Shown piece by piece: positions 7,961-16,860 of a DNA stretch of 52,355 bases. Within the stretch, counting starts at the first letter, position 1; each line of letters starts with the position of its first letter. The position numbers and the translations under genes are program-made. Below the pieces are notes generated by a model. The model ran no database searches. It worked only from the letters and a program-made list of their open reading frames with translations, and had not been told where the DNA came from. The stretch comes from an uncultured Collinsella sp. (GTDB taxonomy: Bacteria; Actinomycetota; Coriobacteriia; Coriobacteriales; Coriobacteriaceae), in assembly GCA_900544995.1 (NCBI GenBank), contig UQXC01000007.1, positions 1-52,355 on the forward strand, read 5' to 3'.

Positions 7961-10900
7961 CTAGGCCCGCGGAACGATCGGGCGGTTAACTTTGGCTAGC
8001 ATATCAGAAGCGCACGAATCGAGTGCCCAGCTCCGAAAAGCCGAGAACTCCATGCGCGAGCGCAAGCCCTCCAAATAGCGAATCGACCTGCTCAATTGCA
8101 CGCGGCCGGGATTTTCGGCCATCGCGATGCGACGAGTGTCGTCAAACCCCGAAACGCGACAGAAACCAAGCTCTTCGAAGATTCCCAGGCCACTTTCCAC
8201 CGAGCGCTCGTCGACCGGCGTGCGAGCATCGATGGCAAGGCACATCTGCGCGATGTCGATATCGCTCGCGCTAAAGGAATCGTCCCCGGTCTTGCCGCGG
8301 TTGGAGCGCCACATGGTCTGCAACGCGCGATAGAGCGTGACGAGCTCGTCGCGCTCGGGCGCATAGCAGTCGAGTAGGCGCTCGTTAATGCGGGCGTCGC
8401 GCGACGAATAGAGCAGATGGATCACGGCGGGCTGGCCATCGCGACCGGCACGGCCGCTCATCTGGTTAAACTCAATGCCGCCAAACGGCATGTGATAGAG
8501 CACGACATGGCGGATATCGGGCAGGTTGACGCCCTCGCCAAAGGCAGATGTCGAGACGATGCAGCTGAGGCTGCCGTCTCGGAATGCTTCCTCCACGCGA
8601 CGGCGATCGGAACGCGCAAGCCCCGCGTTATAGAACGCGATATGGGTTGCACAATCGGGCACACGCTTGCGCAACGTCTTGGCGAGTGCCACGGACTGGT
8701 CGCGCGAATTGACGTAGATGACGGTCTTTTCCCCCGTCGCCACAATCGACACCAAACGGTTCTCGCGACTTGCAAGATCGCGGTCGTCCTCGAGCTGCAG
8801 GTTCTCGCGCACCGTCTCGTCGACCACCGTGCGAGTGATCGGCAGCATGCGGGCAAGCTCGGCCACAACCGGAGCCGTCGCGGTGGCCGTCGCAGCCATA
8901 ACGACCGGGTCGCCCAGGGCTTTGAGGATATCGGGCATGTCAAGATAGGCGCTGCGGTCGCCGCCCTTGGCAAGGCCGGCGTGGTGCGCCTCATCGATAA
9001 CGACAAAGCCGATGCGGCCCGAACGCGCGAAACGGTCACGGTGGATAGACAGGAACTCGGGCGTCGTGAGCACGATACCGGTGCGGCCCGAAGCTAGGCC
9101 GGCGAACACGTCATCGCGTGCGGCCTCCACGGTCTCGCCGGTCAGCACGCCAACGCCAATGCCAAGCGATGCCATCGTCGACGAGAGGTGATAGGCCTGG
9201 TCGGCAACAAGCGCACGCAGCGGATAGACAAAGATGCTCGCACGTCCGCGAAGCACCGCCTCACGCGCGGCATGCACATGGAAGATGAGCGACTTGCCGC
9301 GGCCCGTTCCCATAACCGCCAAGACACTCTGGTGATCGGCCAGGGCATCGAGCGCCTCGACCTGCGCGCGGTGCGGCTGGTTCGAGCCGATAAAGCTATG
9401 GATAAGCGAGCGCGTGAGCTCGGTATAGGAAAGCTGGGCGAGCGTCTCGCGCTTGCGCGACTCCAGGCGCAGGCCGGAATCCGCCGGCTGCACGCCACGA
9501 CGAAGCTCGCATGCCGGATCGTCGACGCTGGGCAGCGTGGTACCGCGGACCAGAACATCCTTGACCATGAGCTTGGGCTTCACACGACCCTGCCAATGCT
9601 CGGCAACGGCCTCGAACACCAAGTCGACGGCGCTGTCGCAATTGATAAGCTTGTCGATCTGCGGTACACGAAACATGATGGCCGGCACACTCGCGGCGCC
9701 ATCCGTCGCCACGAAGCGCATGTGCTCGCCGGTCTTACCCACCACGGCGCGATCACACATCGTCACGCCCTCGGCAGCCAGCAGCGGCACCTTATTACCC
9801 TGGCCAAACGGCTCAAGGCGGGAAATCTGCTCGATGGTCTCGATATTCAATTCGGAAAGGTCGACCGTGGCGGCAACCTCGTCGGTGTCCTCAAAGTCCT
9901 CGGCGGGAAGCTCAGACAACACGGCGGAAAGGCGACGGCGGAACTCATCGAGCTTGGATGCCTCGATGGTCACACCCACCGCACCGGCATGTCCGCCGCG
10001 ACGAATCATCAGGTCGGAACAGCGCTCGATGGCGTCAAACAGGTTAACTTTGCCCACCGAGCGACCAGAGCCGCGCGCGATACCGTCCTCGATCGAGAAC
10101 AGCAGCGCCGGCACGTGGTAGCGGTTGGTCAGACGGCTTGCCACGATGCCCTTGACGCCCTCGTGCCAGCCTTCGCCGCCCACGACGATCGCGCGTCCGC
10201 CGTCATAGGTCTCCTCGACCTTTGCCATGGCATCGCGCGTGAGCTCCGCCTCGATCTCACGGCGCTGGCGGTTGATTTCCTCGAGCTCAGCCGCCAGTGC
10301 GCTTGCTTCGATGGGATCGCGGGCAAGCAGCAGGTCGAGCGCCAGCTTGGGATCAGCCATGCGACCGGCAGCGTTTAAGCGGGGAATGAGCGAGAATGAC
10401 AGGCCATCCGCCGTAATGCTCGAAAGGTCCGCCTTGGCGAGCGCGGCAAGCGCGATATAACCGGGGCGGGCCGTCACGCGCATCTGCTGGATGCCCTCGG
10501 CGACCAGTGCGCGATTCTCGGGCGTGAGCGGCATCATGTCGGACACGGTGCCCAGCGCCGCGACCTCTATCAGCGAACGCCAATACGACGGCTTGCCCAA
10601 ACGCTCGCCCAGGACCTGCACCAGCTTAAGCGCCACACCGGCACCGGCAAGCTCGCGCGAGGGGCCCTCGTCCTCGAGCTTGGGATCGGTCAGGGGCACG
10701 CCCTGCGGCACCTGGTCGGACGGCTCGTGATGGTCCGTGACCACCAAATCGATCCCCAGGCTCTTCAGATAGGAAACCTCTTCCTTGGCGGCGATGCCGT
10801 TATCGACGGTCACGATCAGCTGGGGGCGAGCGAGCTCGTTAACGCGGTCGAGCGCCGCGCGCGAAAGACCGTAGCCCTCATCAAAGCGATGCGGAATAAA

Positions 10901-11248
10901 CGGCGTGACATCGGCGCCAAACGTGCGCAGCGCCTCGGTCAACAGGCAGGTCGACGTAATACCGTCAACGTCAAAATCGCCAAAGACTGCAATGTGCTCG
11001 TGGTTGCGAATAGCACGCTCGACGCGGTCGGCAACGACCGACATGCCCGGGATAATGAGTGGGTCGGCCCAGTCGCGATCGAGCGAAGGCGTCAAAAACA
11101 ATTGGCCCTCTTTGATTGAGCCAATGCCGTGCGCAACCATAATGCGCGCCACCAGCCCGGGTATGCCCAGGCCAGCCGAAAGCTCCTTTTCGAGCTCGGG
11201 GTTTTGCTGAGCGACCGCCCAGCGATGCGTCGTCTTAAGCGATGACAT
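7961..11248 (-). CDS. recJ: RecJ exonuclease fused to an SF2 (RecQ-like) helicase
   Basis: This 1095-residue protein begins as RecJ, a 5'-3' single-strand exonuclease of recombination and repair: DHH motif DFDVDG at 91-96, DHH at 172-174 and a DHHA1 GGHAGAVG near 418. After an OB-like region comes a complete superfamily II helicase: Walker A MGTGRGKS at 646-653, DEAH at 752-755, and QMSGRAGRDG at 929-938 resembling RecQ motif VI. About 150 residues follow that do not show an obvious RQC or HRDC domain. The ATG at 11248 (SD GGGGG) is preferred to a GTG at 11293 because RecJ proteins start near this point. The fusion would couple unwinding to resection. It lies upstream of rsh. Confidence 0.93.
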   Translation of the reverse strand: MSSLKTTHRWAVAQQNPELEKELSAGLGIPGLVARIMVAHGIGSIKEGQLFLTPSLDRDWADPLIIPGMSVVADRVERAIRNHEHIAVFGDFDVDGITSTCLLTEALRTFGADVTPFIPHRFDEGYGLSRAALDRVNELARPQLIVTVDNGIAAKEEVSYLKSLGIDLVVTDHHEPSDQVPQGVPLTDPKLEDEGPSRELAGAGVALKLVQVLGERLGKPSYWRSLIEVAALGTVSDMMPLTPENRALVAEGIQQMRVTARPGYIALAALAKADLSSITADGLSFSLIPRLNAAGRMADPKLALDLLLARDPIEASALAAELEEINRQRREIEAELTRDAMAKVEETYDGGRAIVVGGEGWHEGVKGIVASRLTNRYHVPALLFSIEDGIARGSGRSVGKVNLFDAIERCSDLMIRRGGHAGAVGVTIEASKLDEFRRRLSAVLSELPAEDFEDTDEVAATVDLSELNIETIEQISRLEPFGQGNKVPLLAAEGVTMCDRAVVGKTGEHMRFVATDGAASVPAIMFRVPQIDKLINCDSAVDLVFEAVAEHWQGRVKPKLMVKDVLVRGTTLPSVDDPACELRRGVQPADSGLRLESRKRETLAQLSYTELTRSLIHSFIGSNQPHRAQVEALDALADHQSVLAVMGTGRGKSLIFHVHAAREAVLRGRASIFVYPLRALVADQAYHLSSTMASLGIGVGVLTGETVEAARDDVFAGLASGRTGIVLTTPEFLSIHRDRFARSGRIGFVVIDEAHHAGLAKGGDRSAYLDMPDILKALGDPVVMAATATATAPVVAELARMLPITRTVVDETVRENLQLEDDRDLASRENRLVSIVATGEKTVIYVNSRDQSVALAKTLRKRVPDCATHIAFYNAGLARSDRRRVEEAFRDGSLSCIVSTSAFGEGVNLPDIRHVVLYHMPFGGIEFNQMSGRAGRDGQPAVIHLLYSSRDARINERLLDCYAPERDELVTLYRALQTMWRSNRGKTGDDSFSASDIDIAQMCLAIDARTPVDERSVESGLGIFEELGFCRVSGFDDTRRIAMAENPGRVQLSRSIRYLEGLRSRMEFSAFRSWALDSCASDMLAKVNRPIVPRA

Positions 11249-11300
11249 AGGCGCCCACCCCCGATAGGGGCAGGTCGCCGCGATACCTCTCACGGTTCAT
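11235..11300 (-). other. Possible 21-codon leader peptide overlapping recJ start
   Basis: An ATG at 11300 has AGAGGA nine bases upstream and opens a 21-codon frame ending in TAA at 11237-11235, thirteen bases inside recJ. This geometry would allow translational coupling. The frame is short and could be chance. Confidence 0.25.
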
Positions 11301-11524
11301 AGCGATGAGTCCTCTGTGCATGCCCGCTTCGGCAGGCAGATCTGTTGAACGGATTTATTATACCGTGCAGCGCGGACGCAAATCGCCGCAGCACGCCGCG
11401 GTTTCGGTAAACGATGCCGGTAATAGCCTCGAAATAATCGAGCGTTTCTGACGCACGGACACATGTGAGCGTCTAGCATATCCAGTCAAAACGGATTCAC
11501 GAGCAAAGGGAGTCACAAGAGCAT

Positions 11525-12523
11525 ATGAAACAATGGGTTGGACTGGGCAAGTTTCTCGCGGGGCACATGCAAATCATCGTTCCGATTTGCGTGGCGCTCG
11601 GCGTGCTCTTTCCCCAACAAATCGGCGTGCTCAAGCCCATCGTTCCCACCTTGTTTGCCTTTATGACGTTCCAAGGTGCGCTCAGCAACACCTTTCACCA
11701 GGTAGCCGAGGTGTTCCACCGTCCGCTGCACCTGATTCTGGCGTTGTTCGTCTCGGCGGCGCTTATTCCCATCGCGGCCTATGCCATGGGATCGTTGTTC
11801 TTTGGTTCCAACCCCAACCTTGTCTGCGGCATCGTGCTCGAATACAGTGTGCCCGTGGCAGTCACCGCTTTTATGTGGATCAGCATGTTCGGCGGCAACG
11901 GCCCGCTCGCGCTCACCATCATCCTGACGTCCTCGGTCATCTCCCCTGTGACGATTCCGCTTACGCTCAAGCTCCTGCTGGGCGCCACCGTCTCGATCGA
12001 CATGCCGAGCATGATGCAGAACATGGCCTTTATGATCGCCATCCCCGCCGTGCTCGGCATCGTGATCAACGAGCTCACGCACGGCTGGGGACACGAGAAA
12101 CTCTCCCCCGCGCTCTCGCCCGCCTGCAAATTTATGATGATGGGCGTCATCGCGTCCAACTCCACCGCCATGAGCGAGTACGTGCTACACATGAACGCGG
12201 TGCGCCTGGAAGTCGCCCTCTTTATTCTGGTGTTCGCCATCAGCGGTTTTGTCGTGGGCATTCTGGTCGCCCGCGCGCTGCATCTGCCATATAGCGAAAC
12301 GACCACCATGTGCTTTACCTGCGGCATGCGCAATATCTCTTCGGGCGCCGTCATCGCCACGCAATACTTTCCGGGCGAAGTTGTGTTTCCCGTCATGTGT
12401 GGAACGTTGTTTCAGCAGGTGCTCGCCTCGCTTATCGGGCACTTCTTTGAGCGTCTGACCGGCGAGGAGCGCGCCGCCCAGCGCAAGCGCGTCGAGGCCG
12501 GCCGCGATGCAATGGCGCGCTAA
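11525..12523 (+). CDS. BASS-family (bile acid:sodium symporter-like) transporter
   Basis: This 332-residue integral membrane protein has about nine or ten hydrophobic segments, starting with MQIIVPICVALGVLFP. It resembles the bile acid:Na+ symporter / PF01758 superfamily, including the conserved late segment CFTCGMRNISSGAVIA, where polar residues line the substrate path. Family members carry bile acids, pantoate, pyruvate or other organic anions, so the substrate is not predictable. It is transcribed alone, divergently from recJ and convergent with the GalT/HIT-like gene. The ribosome site is modest (AAGGGAG twelve bases away). Confidence 0.75.
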   Translation: MKQWVGLGKFLAGHMQIIVPICVALGVLFPQQIGVLKPIVPTLFAFMTFQGALSNTFHQVAEVFHRPLHLILALFVSAALIPIAAYAMGSLFFGSNPNLVCGIVLEYSVPVAVTAFMWISMFGGNGPLALTIILTSSVISPVTIPLTLKLLLGATVSIDMPSMMQNMAFMIAIPAVLGIVINELTHGWGHEKLSPALSPACKFMMMGVIASNSTAMSEYVLHMNAVRLEVALFILVFAISGFVVGILVARALHLPYSETTTMCFTCGMRNISSGAVIATQYFPGEVVFPVMCGTLFQQVLASLIGHFFERLTGEERAAQRKRVEAGRDAMAR

Positions 12524-12540
12524 ACCGTCCGCAGTGTGCG

Positions 12541-12566
12541 GGCGCTCACTTTACGATGTGAGCGCC
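12541..12566. terminator. Hairpin between convergent genes
   Basis: A 9-bp stem (12541-12549 with 12558-12566) overlaps the stop codon of the minus-strand gene and lies 17 bases past the transporter stop. No T-run follows, so termination is only likely. Confidence 0.4.
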
Positions 12567-13351
12567 TCCAGATGTGCGCGGAGTCGCTCCGCATCGACAT
12601 CGAGCGTGGTCTCAGCATTGACCTGAGCCAGCCGATACCCGACAAAGTAGGGCGAAACCACCCAACGCGGCAGCGCCTTGGCAATGGTCCGACCGTCCAT
12701 GTGGTAGAAGAACAAGTTGTACGACTCTGCGCGACCACCATGGTGCTCGTTCAGGATATAGCGCAGAGCTACCTGAATCGCATCGGCGAAGAGGTCCGTC
12801 TCGGCTTGGTCTCTCGTGTCATCGCTGGCGGCGATTCCCTGCGGGGCTGAAACGTTGACCTCAAAGAACCCCATGATCGGTTCGGTTGAGATGTCGACCG
12901 AGATTCTCCCCTGTTGCCAGACACTGATGCCTTCAAAGTTGGCTGAGGTCAGCGCCGCATAGCCGTCCTCCTGTTCCAGGCCCACAATCTGCATGTGTGG
13001 ATGGACGAGGCTGCCGCCCGAAAGTGGGCCTTTGTTCTTGTACATGAGCACACTGCGGTACTGTTGGGAATCGATCATCTGCTGCCAACAGCCCAGGGCA
13101 AACCGCATCACATGATGCAGCTCATCCGGTTCATAGGTCACCAGGTCGGCGTCGTGATTGGCAGACTCGATCAATACGGTCTGACGTGTGGCCCGCAAGG
13201 TCTTGAACTTATTCTCGAGCCAGATATAGTCACCATCGCGCTGGATGATGTTGGCAAGTCCCTCCGTGTCGCAAAAGGGGCACGCGGTGCCAGGGCGACG
13301 ATTATCGTCGGGCTTACCGCTCGCCTGCTGAACGTTAAATACCAGCGCCAC
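12551..13351 (-). CDS. GalT/HIT-like protein, DUF4931 type
   Basis: This 266-residue protein resembles the galactose-1-phosphate uridylyltransferase branch of the HIT superfamily. It has an N-terminal CPFCDTEG that could bind zinc, and SLVHPHMQIVG, the HxHxQ catalytic motif. The match is closer to DUF4931 than to canonical GalT, so the nucleotide or sugar substrate is open. It starts at GTG with a GGAGG eight bases upstream that lies inside the last codons of cutC. The gap to cutC is three bases, so the two are translationally coupled. The functional link to CutC is unclear. Confidence 0.75.
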   Translation of the reverse strand: MALVFNVQQASGKPDDNRRPGTACPFCDTEGLANIIQRDGDYIWLENKFKTLRATRQTVLIESANHDADLVTYEPDELHHVMRFALGCWQQMIDSQQYRSVLMYKNKGPLSGGSLVHPHMQIVGLEQEDGYAALTSANFEGISVWQQGRISVDISTEPIMGFFEVNVSAPQGIAASDDTRDQAETDLFADAIQVALRYILNEHHGGRAESYNLFFYHMDGRTIAKALPRWVVSPYFVGYRLAQVNAETTLDVDAERLRAHLEALTS

Positions 13352-13354
13352 GGG

Positions 13355-14032
13355 TTATACCTCCAGCGGCACGATCTTGGTGCCATGGAGCTCGGAGACG
13401 CCTAGCGCCGCCGCGACCGCGTCGCGATTTGCCGTAGTGATGCCGCCGCCGGGAAGGATGGTCAAACGATCGCCCGCATACTCGATTAAACGAGCCAGGT
13501 AATCGAAATTATCCTCGATCGACGCACCGGCAGCGCCGCCATGCGTGAGGATGCGCGTAACGCCGCAGTCGGCAAGTGTATCAATCGCATCGAGCTGAGC
13601 CTCGGGCGAGAGCTGGTCAAATGACATGTGGAAGGTGATGTCGATGGGATCACGCTTACATTCCTCGGTCGCGCAGCCCGCAGCCATCACGAGGGCGCCA
13701 AGCGTAAGTTCGTCGAGCGCCCATCCGCCAGCGCAGGGTTTGCAGCAGCCAAAGACCAAGCCGTCAACGCCCGCACTCACGGCAAGGCCCAAGTCCATCT
13801 CCATCATGCGCAGCTCATCCTGGTTGTAGTGAAAGTCGCCGCCACGCGGACGGATCATGCACATCACCCGTGCATCGTGTTCGTGGGCATAGTTGGTCGT
13901 AGCGCTGATAACGCCGGCCGAGGGCGTGGTACCACCGACGGCAAGGTTATCGCACAGCTCGATGCGCCTTGCACCGGCCTCGATAGCCGCCGGCACCCGC
14001 TCATAGTTCTCAGCACAAAACTCGTACAGCAT
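13355..14032 (-). CDS. cutC: CutC-family TIM-barrel protein
   Basis: This 225-residue protein matches the CutC family: MLYEFCAENYE at the start, GARRIELCDNLAVGGTTPS, MIRPRGGDFHYN, and the C-terminal THGGAAGASIED and ILPGGGITTAN. CutC was named for copper homeostasis in E. coli, but that role is disputed and the enzymatic activity is unknown. The ATG at 14032 sits six bases after GGGGGTC. It leads a two-gene unit with the GalT/HIT-like gene. Confidence 0.88.
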   Translation of the reverse strand: MLYEFCAENYERVPAAIEAGARRIELCDNLAVGGTTPSAGVISATTNYAHEHDARVMCMIRPRGGDFHYNQDELRMMEMDLGLAVSAGVDGLVFGCCKPCAGGWALDELTLGALVMAAGCATEECKRDPIDITFHMSFDQLSPEAQLDAIDTLADCGVTRILTHGGAAGASIEDNFDYLARLIEYAGDRLTILPGGGITTANRDAVAAALGVSELHGTKIVPLEV

Positions 14033-14090
14033 AGATAGACCCCCAAAGACAACAGATGTTTTCCGACGGGCATTGTCACACATCCCCATG

Positions 14091-14159
14091 AAGTTGCGGT
14101 GGAATAGGGACTCTTTTGGCCTCTGGAGCCCGTATTCAGTCCCTATTTCACCGCAACTT
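14091..14159. repeat. 22-bp inverted repeat
   Basis: Arms 14091-14112 and 14138-14159 pair over 22 bp with a single G-U position, enclosing a 25-base loop. It sits upstream of cutC and directly next to the liv terminator. No gene overlaps it. Confidence 0.75.
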
Positions 14160-14160
14160 A

Positions 14161-14197
14161 AAAAGGGGCGCTGACTGAGATAGTCAGCGCCCCTTTT
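14161..14197 (-). terminator. Terminator of the liv operon
   Basis: A perfect 16-bp stem (14161-14176 with 14182-14197) with A4 on one side and T4 on the other can act in both directions. It follows the livF stop by eleven bases. Confidence 0.9.
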
Positions 14198-14207
14198 GTT
14201 AGGTGGG

Positions 14208-14921
14208 TTAGCCTCCGAGGTAGGCTTTGCGGACGTTATCGTCGTGCAGGAGTTCTTGGCCGGTGCCGGTCATGGTGATCTTGCCGGTCTCGAGCACGTA
14301 ACCGCGTGTGGCGATGGAAAGCGCCATCTGTGCGTTTTGCTCGACCAGAAGCACCGTGGTGCCGGCCTTGTGCAGGTCCTCGACAATCTGGAAGATCTGT
14401 TCGATCAGAATCGGTGCCAGACCCATGGAAGGTTCGTCGAGCATAAGCAGTTTGGGGTTACTCATAAGGGCGCGCCCCATAACGAGCATCTGCTGCTCGC
14501 CGCCCGAAAGGGTGCCGGCGACCTGGCGACGACGTTCCTTCAGGCGCGGGAACTGCTCGTAGACGCGCTCCAGGCCCGGAGCCACCGTGGACTTGGGCTG
14601 CGTATAGGCACCCATCTCCAGGTTCTCCTCGACCGTCATCTGCAAAAAGGCGCGACGACCCTCGGGAACCTGAGCCAGGCCCTTACCAACCAGCTTATCA
14701 GCGGGCGTATGAGTAATGTCCTCGCCCATAAACTTGATGGAACCGGTCTTGGAACGCAGCAGGCCCGAGACGGTCTTGAGCGTTGTGGACTTGCCGGCAC
14801 CGTTGGCACCAATCAAGGCCACGATCTCGCCCTCGTTAACGTTAAAGGAGATGTCCTTAATGGCGTGGATGGCGCCGTACCAGACGTTGATGTTGTAGAC
14901 GGAAAGCATCGGCTCTGCCAT
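14208..14921 (-). CDS. livF: Branched-chain amino acid ABC transporter ATPase LivF
   Basis: This 237-residue ATPase energises uptake of leucine, isoleucine and valine. Walker A is GANGAGKST, the signature is LSGGEQQ and Walker B is LLMLDEPSMGLAP, the last typical of LivF. The C-terminus, GTGQELLHDDNVRKAYLGG, is the LivF ending. It is the last gene of livJ-livJ-livH-livM-livG-livF; its ATG directly follows the livG stop, so translation is coupled. It would pair with LivG at the inner face of the membrane. Confidence 0.95.
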   Translation of the reverse strand: MAEPMLSVYNINVWYGAIHAIKDISFNVNEGEIVALIGANGAGKSTTLKTVSGLLRSKTGSIKFMGEDITHTPADKLVGKGLAQVPEGRRAFLQMTVEENLEMGAYTQPKSTVAPGLERVYEQFPRLKERRRQVAGTLSGGEQQMLVMGRALMSNPKLLMLDEPSMGLAPILIEQIFQIVEDLHKAGTTVLLVEQNAQMALSIATRGYVLETGKITMTGTGQELLHDDNVRKAYLGG

Positions 14922-15782
14922 TTAGTTCTCCCCCTTATCCTGCTTGCCCAGATACGCCTCGATAACAGCGTCGTTGTTCTGGATTTCCTCGGCCGTGCCC
15001 TTGGCAATGACCTTACCAAAGTTGAGCACGCAAATGCCCTCGCAGATGTTCATAACGAGCGACATATCATGCTCGATAAGCATGATGGCAATGCCGAAGG
15101 TGTCACGAATCTTGACAATGTTCTCCATGAGCTCCGCGGTCTCGGACGGGTTCATGCCGGCGGCAGGCTCGTCGAGCAGCAGCAGTTTGGGGTTGGTGGC
15201 AAGCGCGCGGACGATCTCCAGACGACGCTGGGCGCCGTAAGGCAGCGAGCCGGCCTGCTCGTTTGCCAGATGCTCCATATCAAAGATGGACAGCAGCTCC
15301 ATGGCGCGCTCGTGGGCGGCCTTCTCGTGCTTCCAATACGTCGGCAGGCGCAGCACGCCCTCAAAGCCGGAGTAGCGCTCCTGGTTATGCAGGCCGACCT
15401 TAACGTTATCCTCCACCGTCATGGTGTTGAACAGGCGAATGTTCTGGAATGTACGGGCAATACCCATGCGGTTGACCTGATAGACCGACTTGCCCGAGGT
15501 ATCCTCGCCGTCGAGCAGGATGGTGCCGTGCGTGGGCTGATACACCTTGGTGAGCAGGTTGAAGACCGTGGTCTTACCGGCACCGTTGGGGCCGATCAGA
15601 CCGGCGATCTCGGTCTTGCCGATAGTCAGGCTAAAGTCGTCGACTGCCTTAAGGCCACCGAACTCAATGCCCAGGTGGATGCACTCGAGTGCAGGGCGCT
15701 CGCCCAGGTCGCGGTCGGGAACGATGGCTCCAGAAGGATACGGGACCATCTTGCCCTTCTTGAACTCAAATTTACTGGGCAT
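14922..15782 (-). CDS. livG: Branched-chain amino acid ABC transporter ATPase LivG
   Basis: This 286-residue ATPase has Walker A GPNGAGKTT, the Q-loop region ARTFQNIRLF characteristic of LivG, a divergent signature SLPYGAQRRLEI, and Walker B LLLLDEPAAGMNP. An extension of about 35 residues precedes the ABC fold. The ATG at 15782 lies nine bases after GGAGG and overlaps the 3' end of livM by eleven bases. It partners LivF under the LivHM permease. Confidence 0.95.
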   Translation of the reverse strand: MPSKFEFKKGKMVPYPSGAIVPDRDLGERPALECIHLGIEFGGLKAVDDFSLTIGKTEIAGLIGPNGAGKTTVFNLLTKVYQPTHGTILLDGEDTSGKSVYQVNRMGIARTFQNIRLFNTMTVEDNVKVGLHNQERYSGFEGVLRLPTYWKHEKAAHERAMELLSIFDMEHLANEQAGSLPYGAQRRLEIVRALATNPKLLLLDEPAAGMNPSETAELMENIVKIRDTFGIAIMLIEHDMSLVMNICEGICVLNFGKVIAKGTAEEIQNNDAVIEAYLGKQDKGEN

Positions 15783-16851
15783 CGGCTGCCACCTCCTTCT
15801 TGGAAGCAAAGCGGTCCTTGACGCGACCGAAGAACGCCTTGAGCTGCGGGTTGTTGGTAAAGATCATGACCAGGATCAGCACGATGGCGTAGATGAGCAT
15901 GCGGTAGTCCGAGAACTGACGGAGCAGCTCGGGAAGCACCGTGAGCAACGCCGCCGCGATGACGGAGCCGCGCATGTTGCCCAGACCGCCCAGGACCACG
16001 AACACCAGAATGAGGATGGACGTGTTGAAGTCAAACTTAGTGGCAGAAAGCTGCGAGAAGTTACCGCCGAACAGGGCTCCGGCAGCGCCGGCGAGGGCAG
16101 CGGAAACCACGAAGGCGATCATGCGGTACTGGGTGACGGAGATGCCCACGGACTCGGCTGCAATCTTGTTGTCGCGCACGGCCATAATGGCACGGCCGGT
16201 ACGGCTGCGAACCAGGTTGAGCACGATCACGAGTGCGACCATGACCAGGATGGCACCGGCGAGGAAGGTCGAGTACGTCGACACGCCCGAGGCGCCCTGG
16301 GCGCCCTTGATGATGGCGGTGCCGTCCTCGAGCAGGTGCAGGTCATCGATCGTGGAGTTACCCGTGATGTTAAAGATCACATGCAGGCCGCGGGAATCGA
16401 CGCCCACGATAAGGCAGGTGACGATCTCTTTGATGATCTCGCCAAAAGCCAGGGTTACGATGGCCAGATAGTCGCCGCTCAGGCGCAGGACCGGGATACC
16501 GATCAAGAAGCCCAAGATGGCAGCGGCGATAGCGCCGACCACGATGCTGATGATCAGACGCACCGGATCGGAGGGAACGGCGCTCTCAAGGGCGACCGCG
16601 GTGACGATGCCCGTATAGGCACCGACGCTCATAAAGCCCGCATGGCCCAGCGACAAGTCGCCCGCGATGCCGACGACGAGGTTAAGGGAGATAGCCATGA
16701 CGATGTAGGCCGTAATGGGAACCAGCTGACCGGCGATCATGCGCGGAATCATGTGGTTAGACTGCATAAAGAACACGATGGCGAACGCCACAAGGCACAT
16801 GGCATACGTAACAAAGTCGTGACGCGTCTGCTTGTCTTTAAGAAACTTCAT
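15772..16851 (-). CDS. livM: Branched-chain amino acid ABC transporter permease LivM
   Basis: This 359-residue permease has about ten hydrophobic segments and the LivM signature GDLSLGHAGFMSVGAYTG. Another conserved stretch, LGGLGNMRGSVIAAALL, lies near the C-terminus. I prefer the ATG at 16851, which has AGGTGA five bases upstream, over a GTG at 16860 that is too close to any ribosome site. It follows livH by nine bases and overlaps livG. With LivH it forms the membrane channel. Confidence 0.93.
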   Translation of the reverse strand: MKFLKDKQTRHDFVTYAMCLVAFAIVFFMQSNHMIPRMIAGQLVPITAYIVMAISLNLVVGIAGDLSLGHAGFMSVGAYTGIVTAVALESAVPSDPVRLIISIVVGAIAAAILGFLIGIPVLRLSGDYLAIVTLAFGEIIKEIVTCLIVGVDSRGLHVIFNITGNSTIDDLHLLEDGTAIIKGAQGASGVSTYSTFLAGAILVMVALVIVLNLVRSRTGRAIMAVRDNKIAAESVGISVTQYRMIAFVVSAALAGAAGALFGGNFSQLSATKFDFNTSILILVFVVLGGLGNMRGSVIAAALLTVLPELLRQFSDYRMLIYAIVLILVMIFTNNPQLKAFFGRVKDRFASKKEVAADAQ

Positions 16852-16860
16852 AACGCTCAC

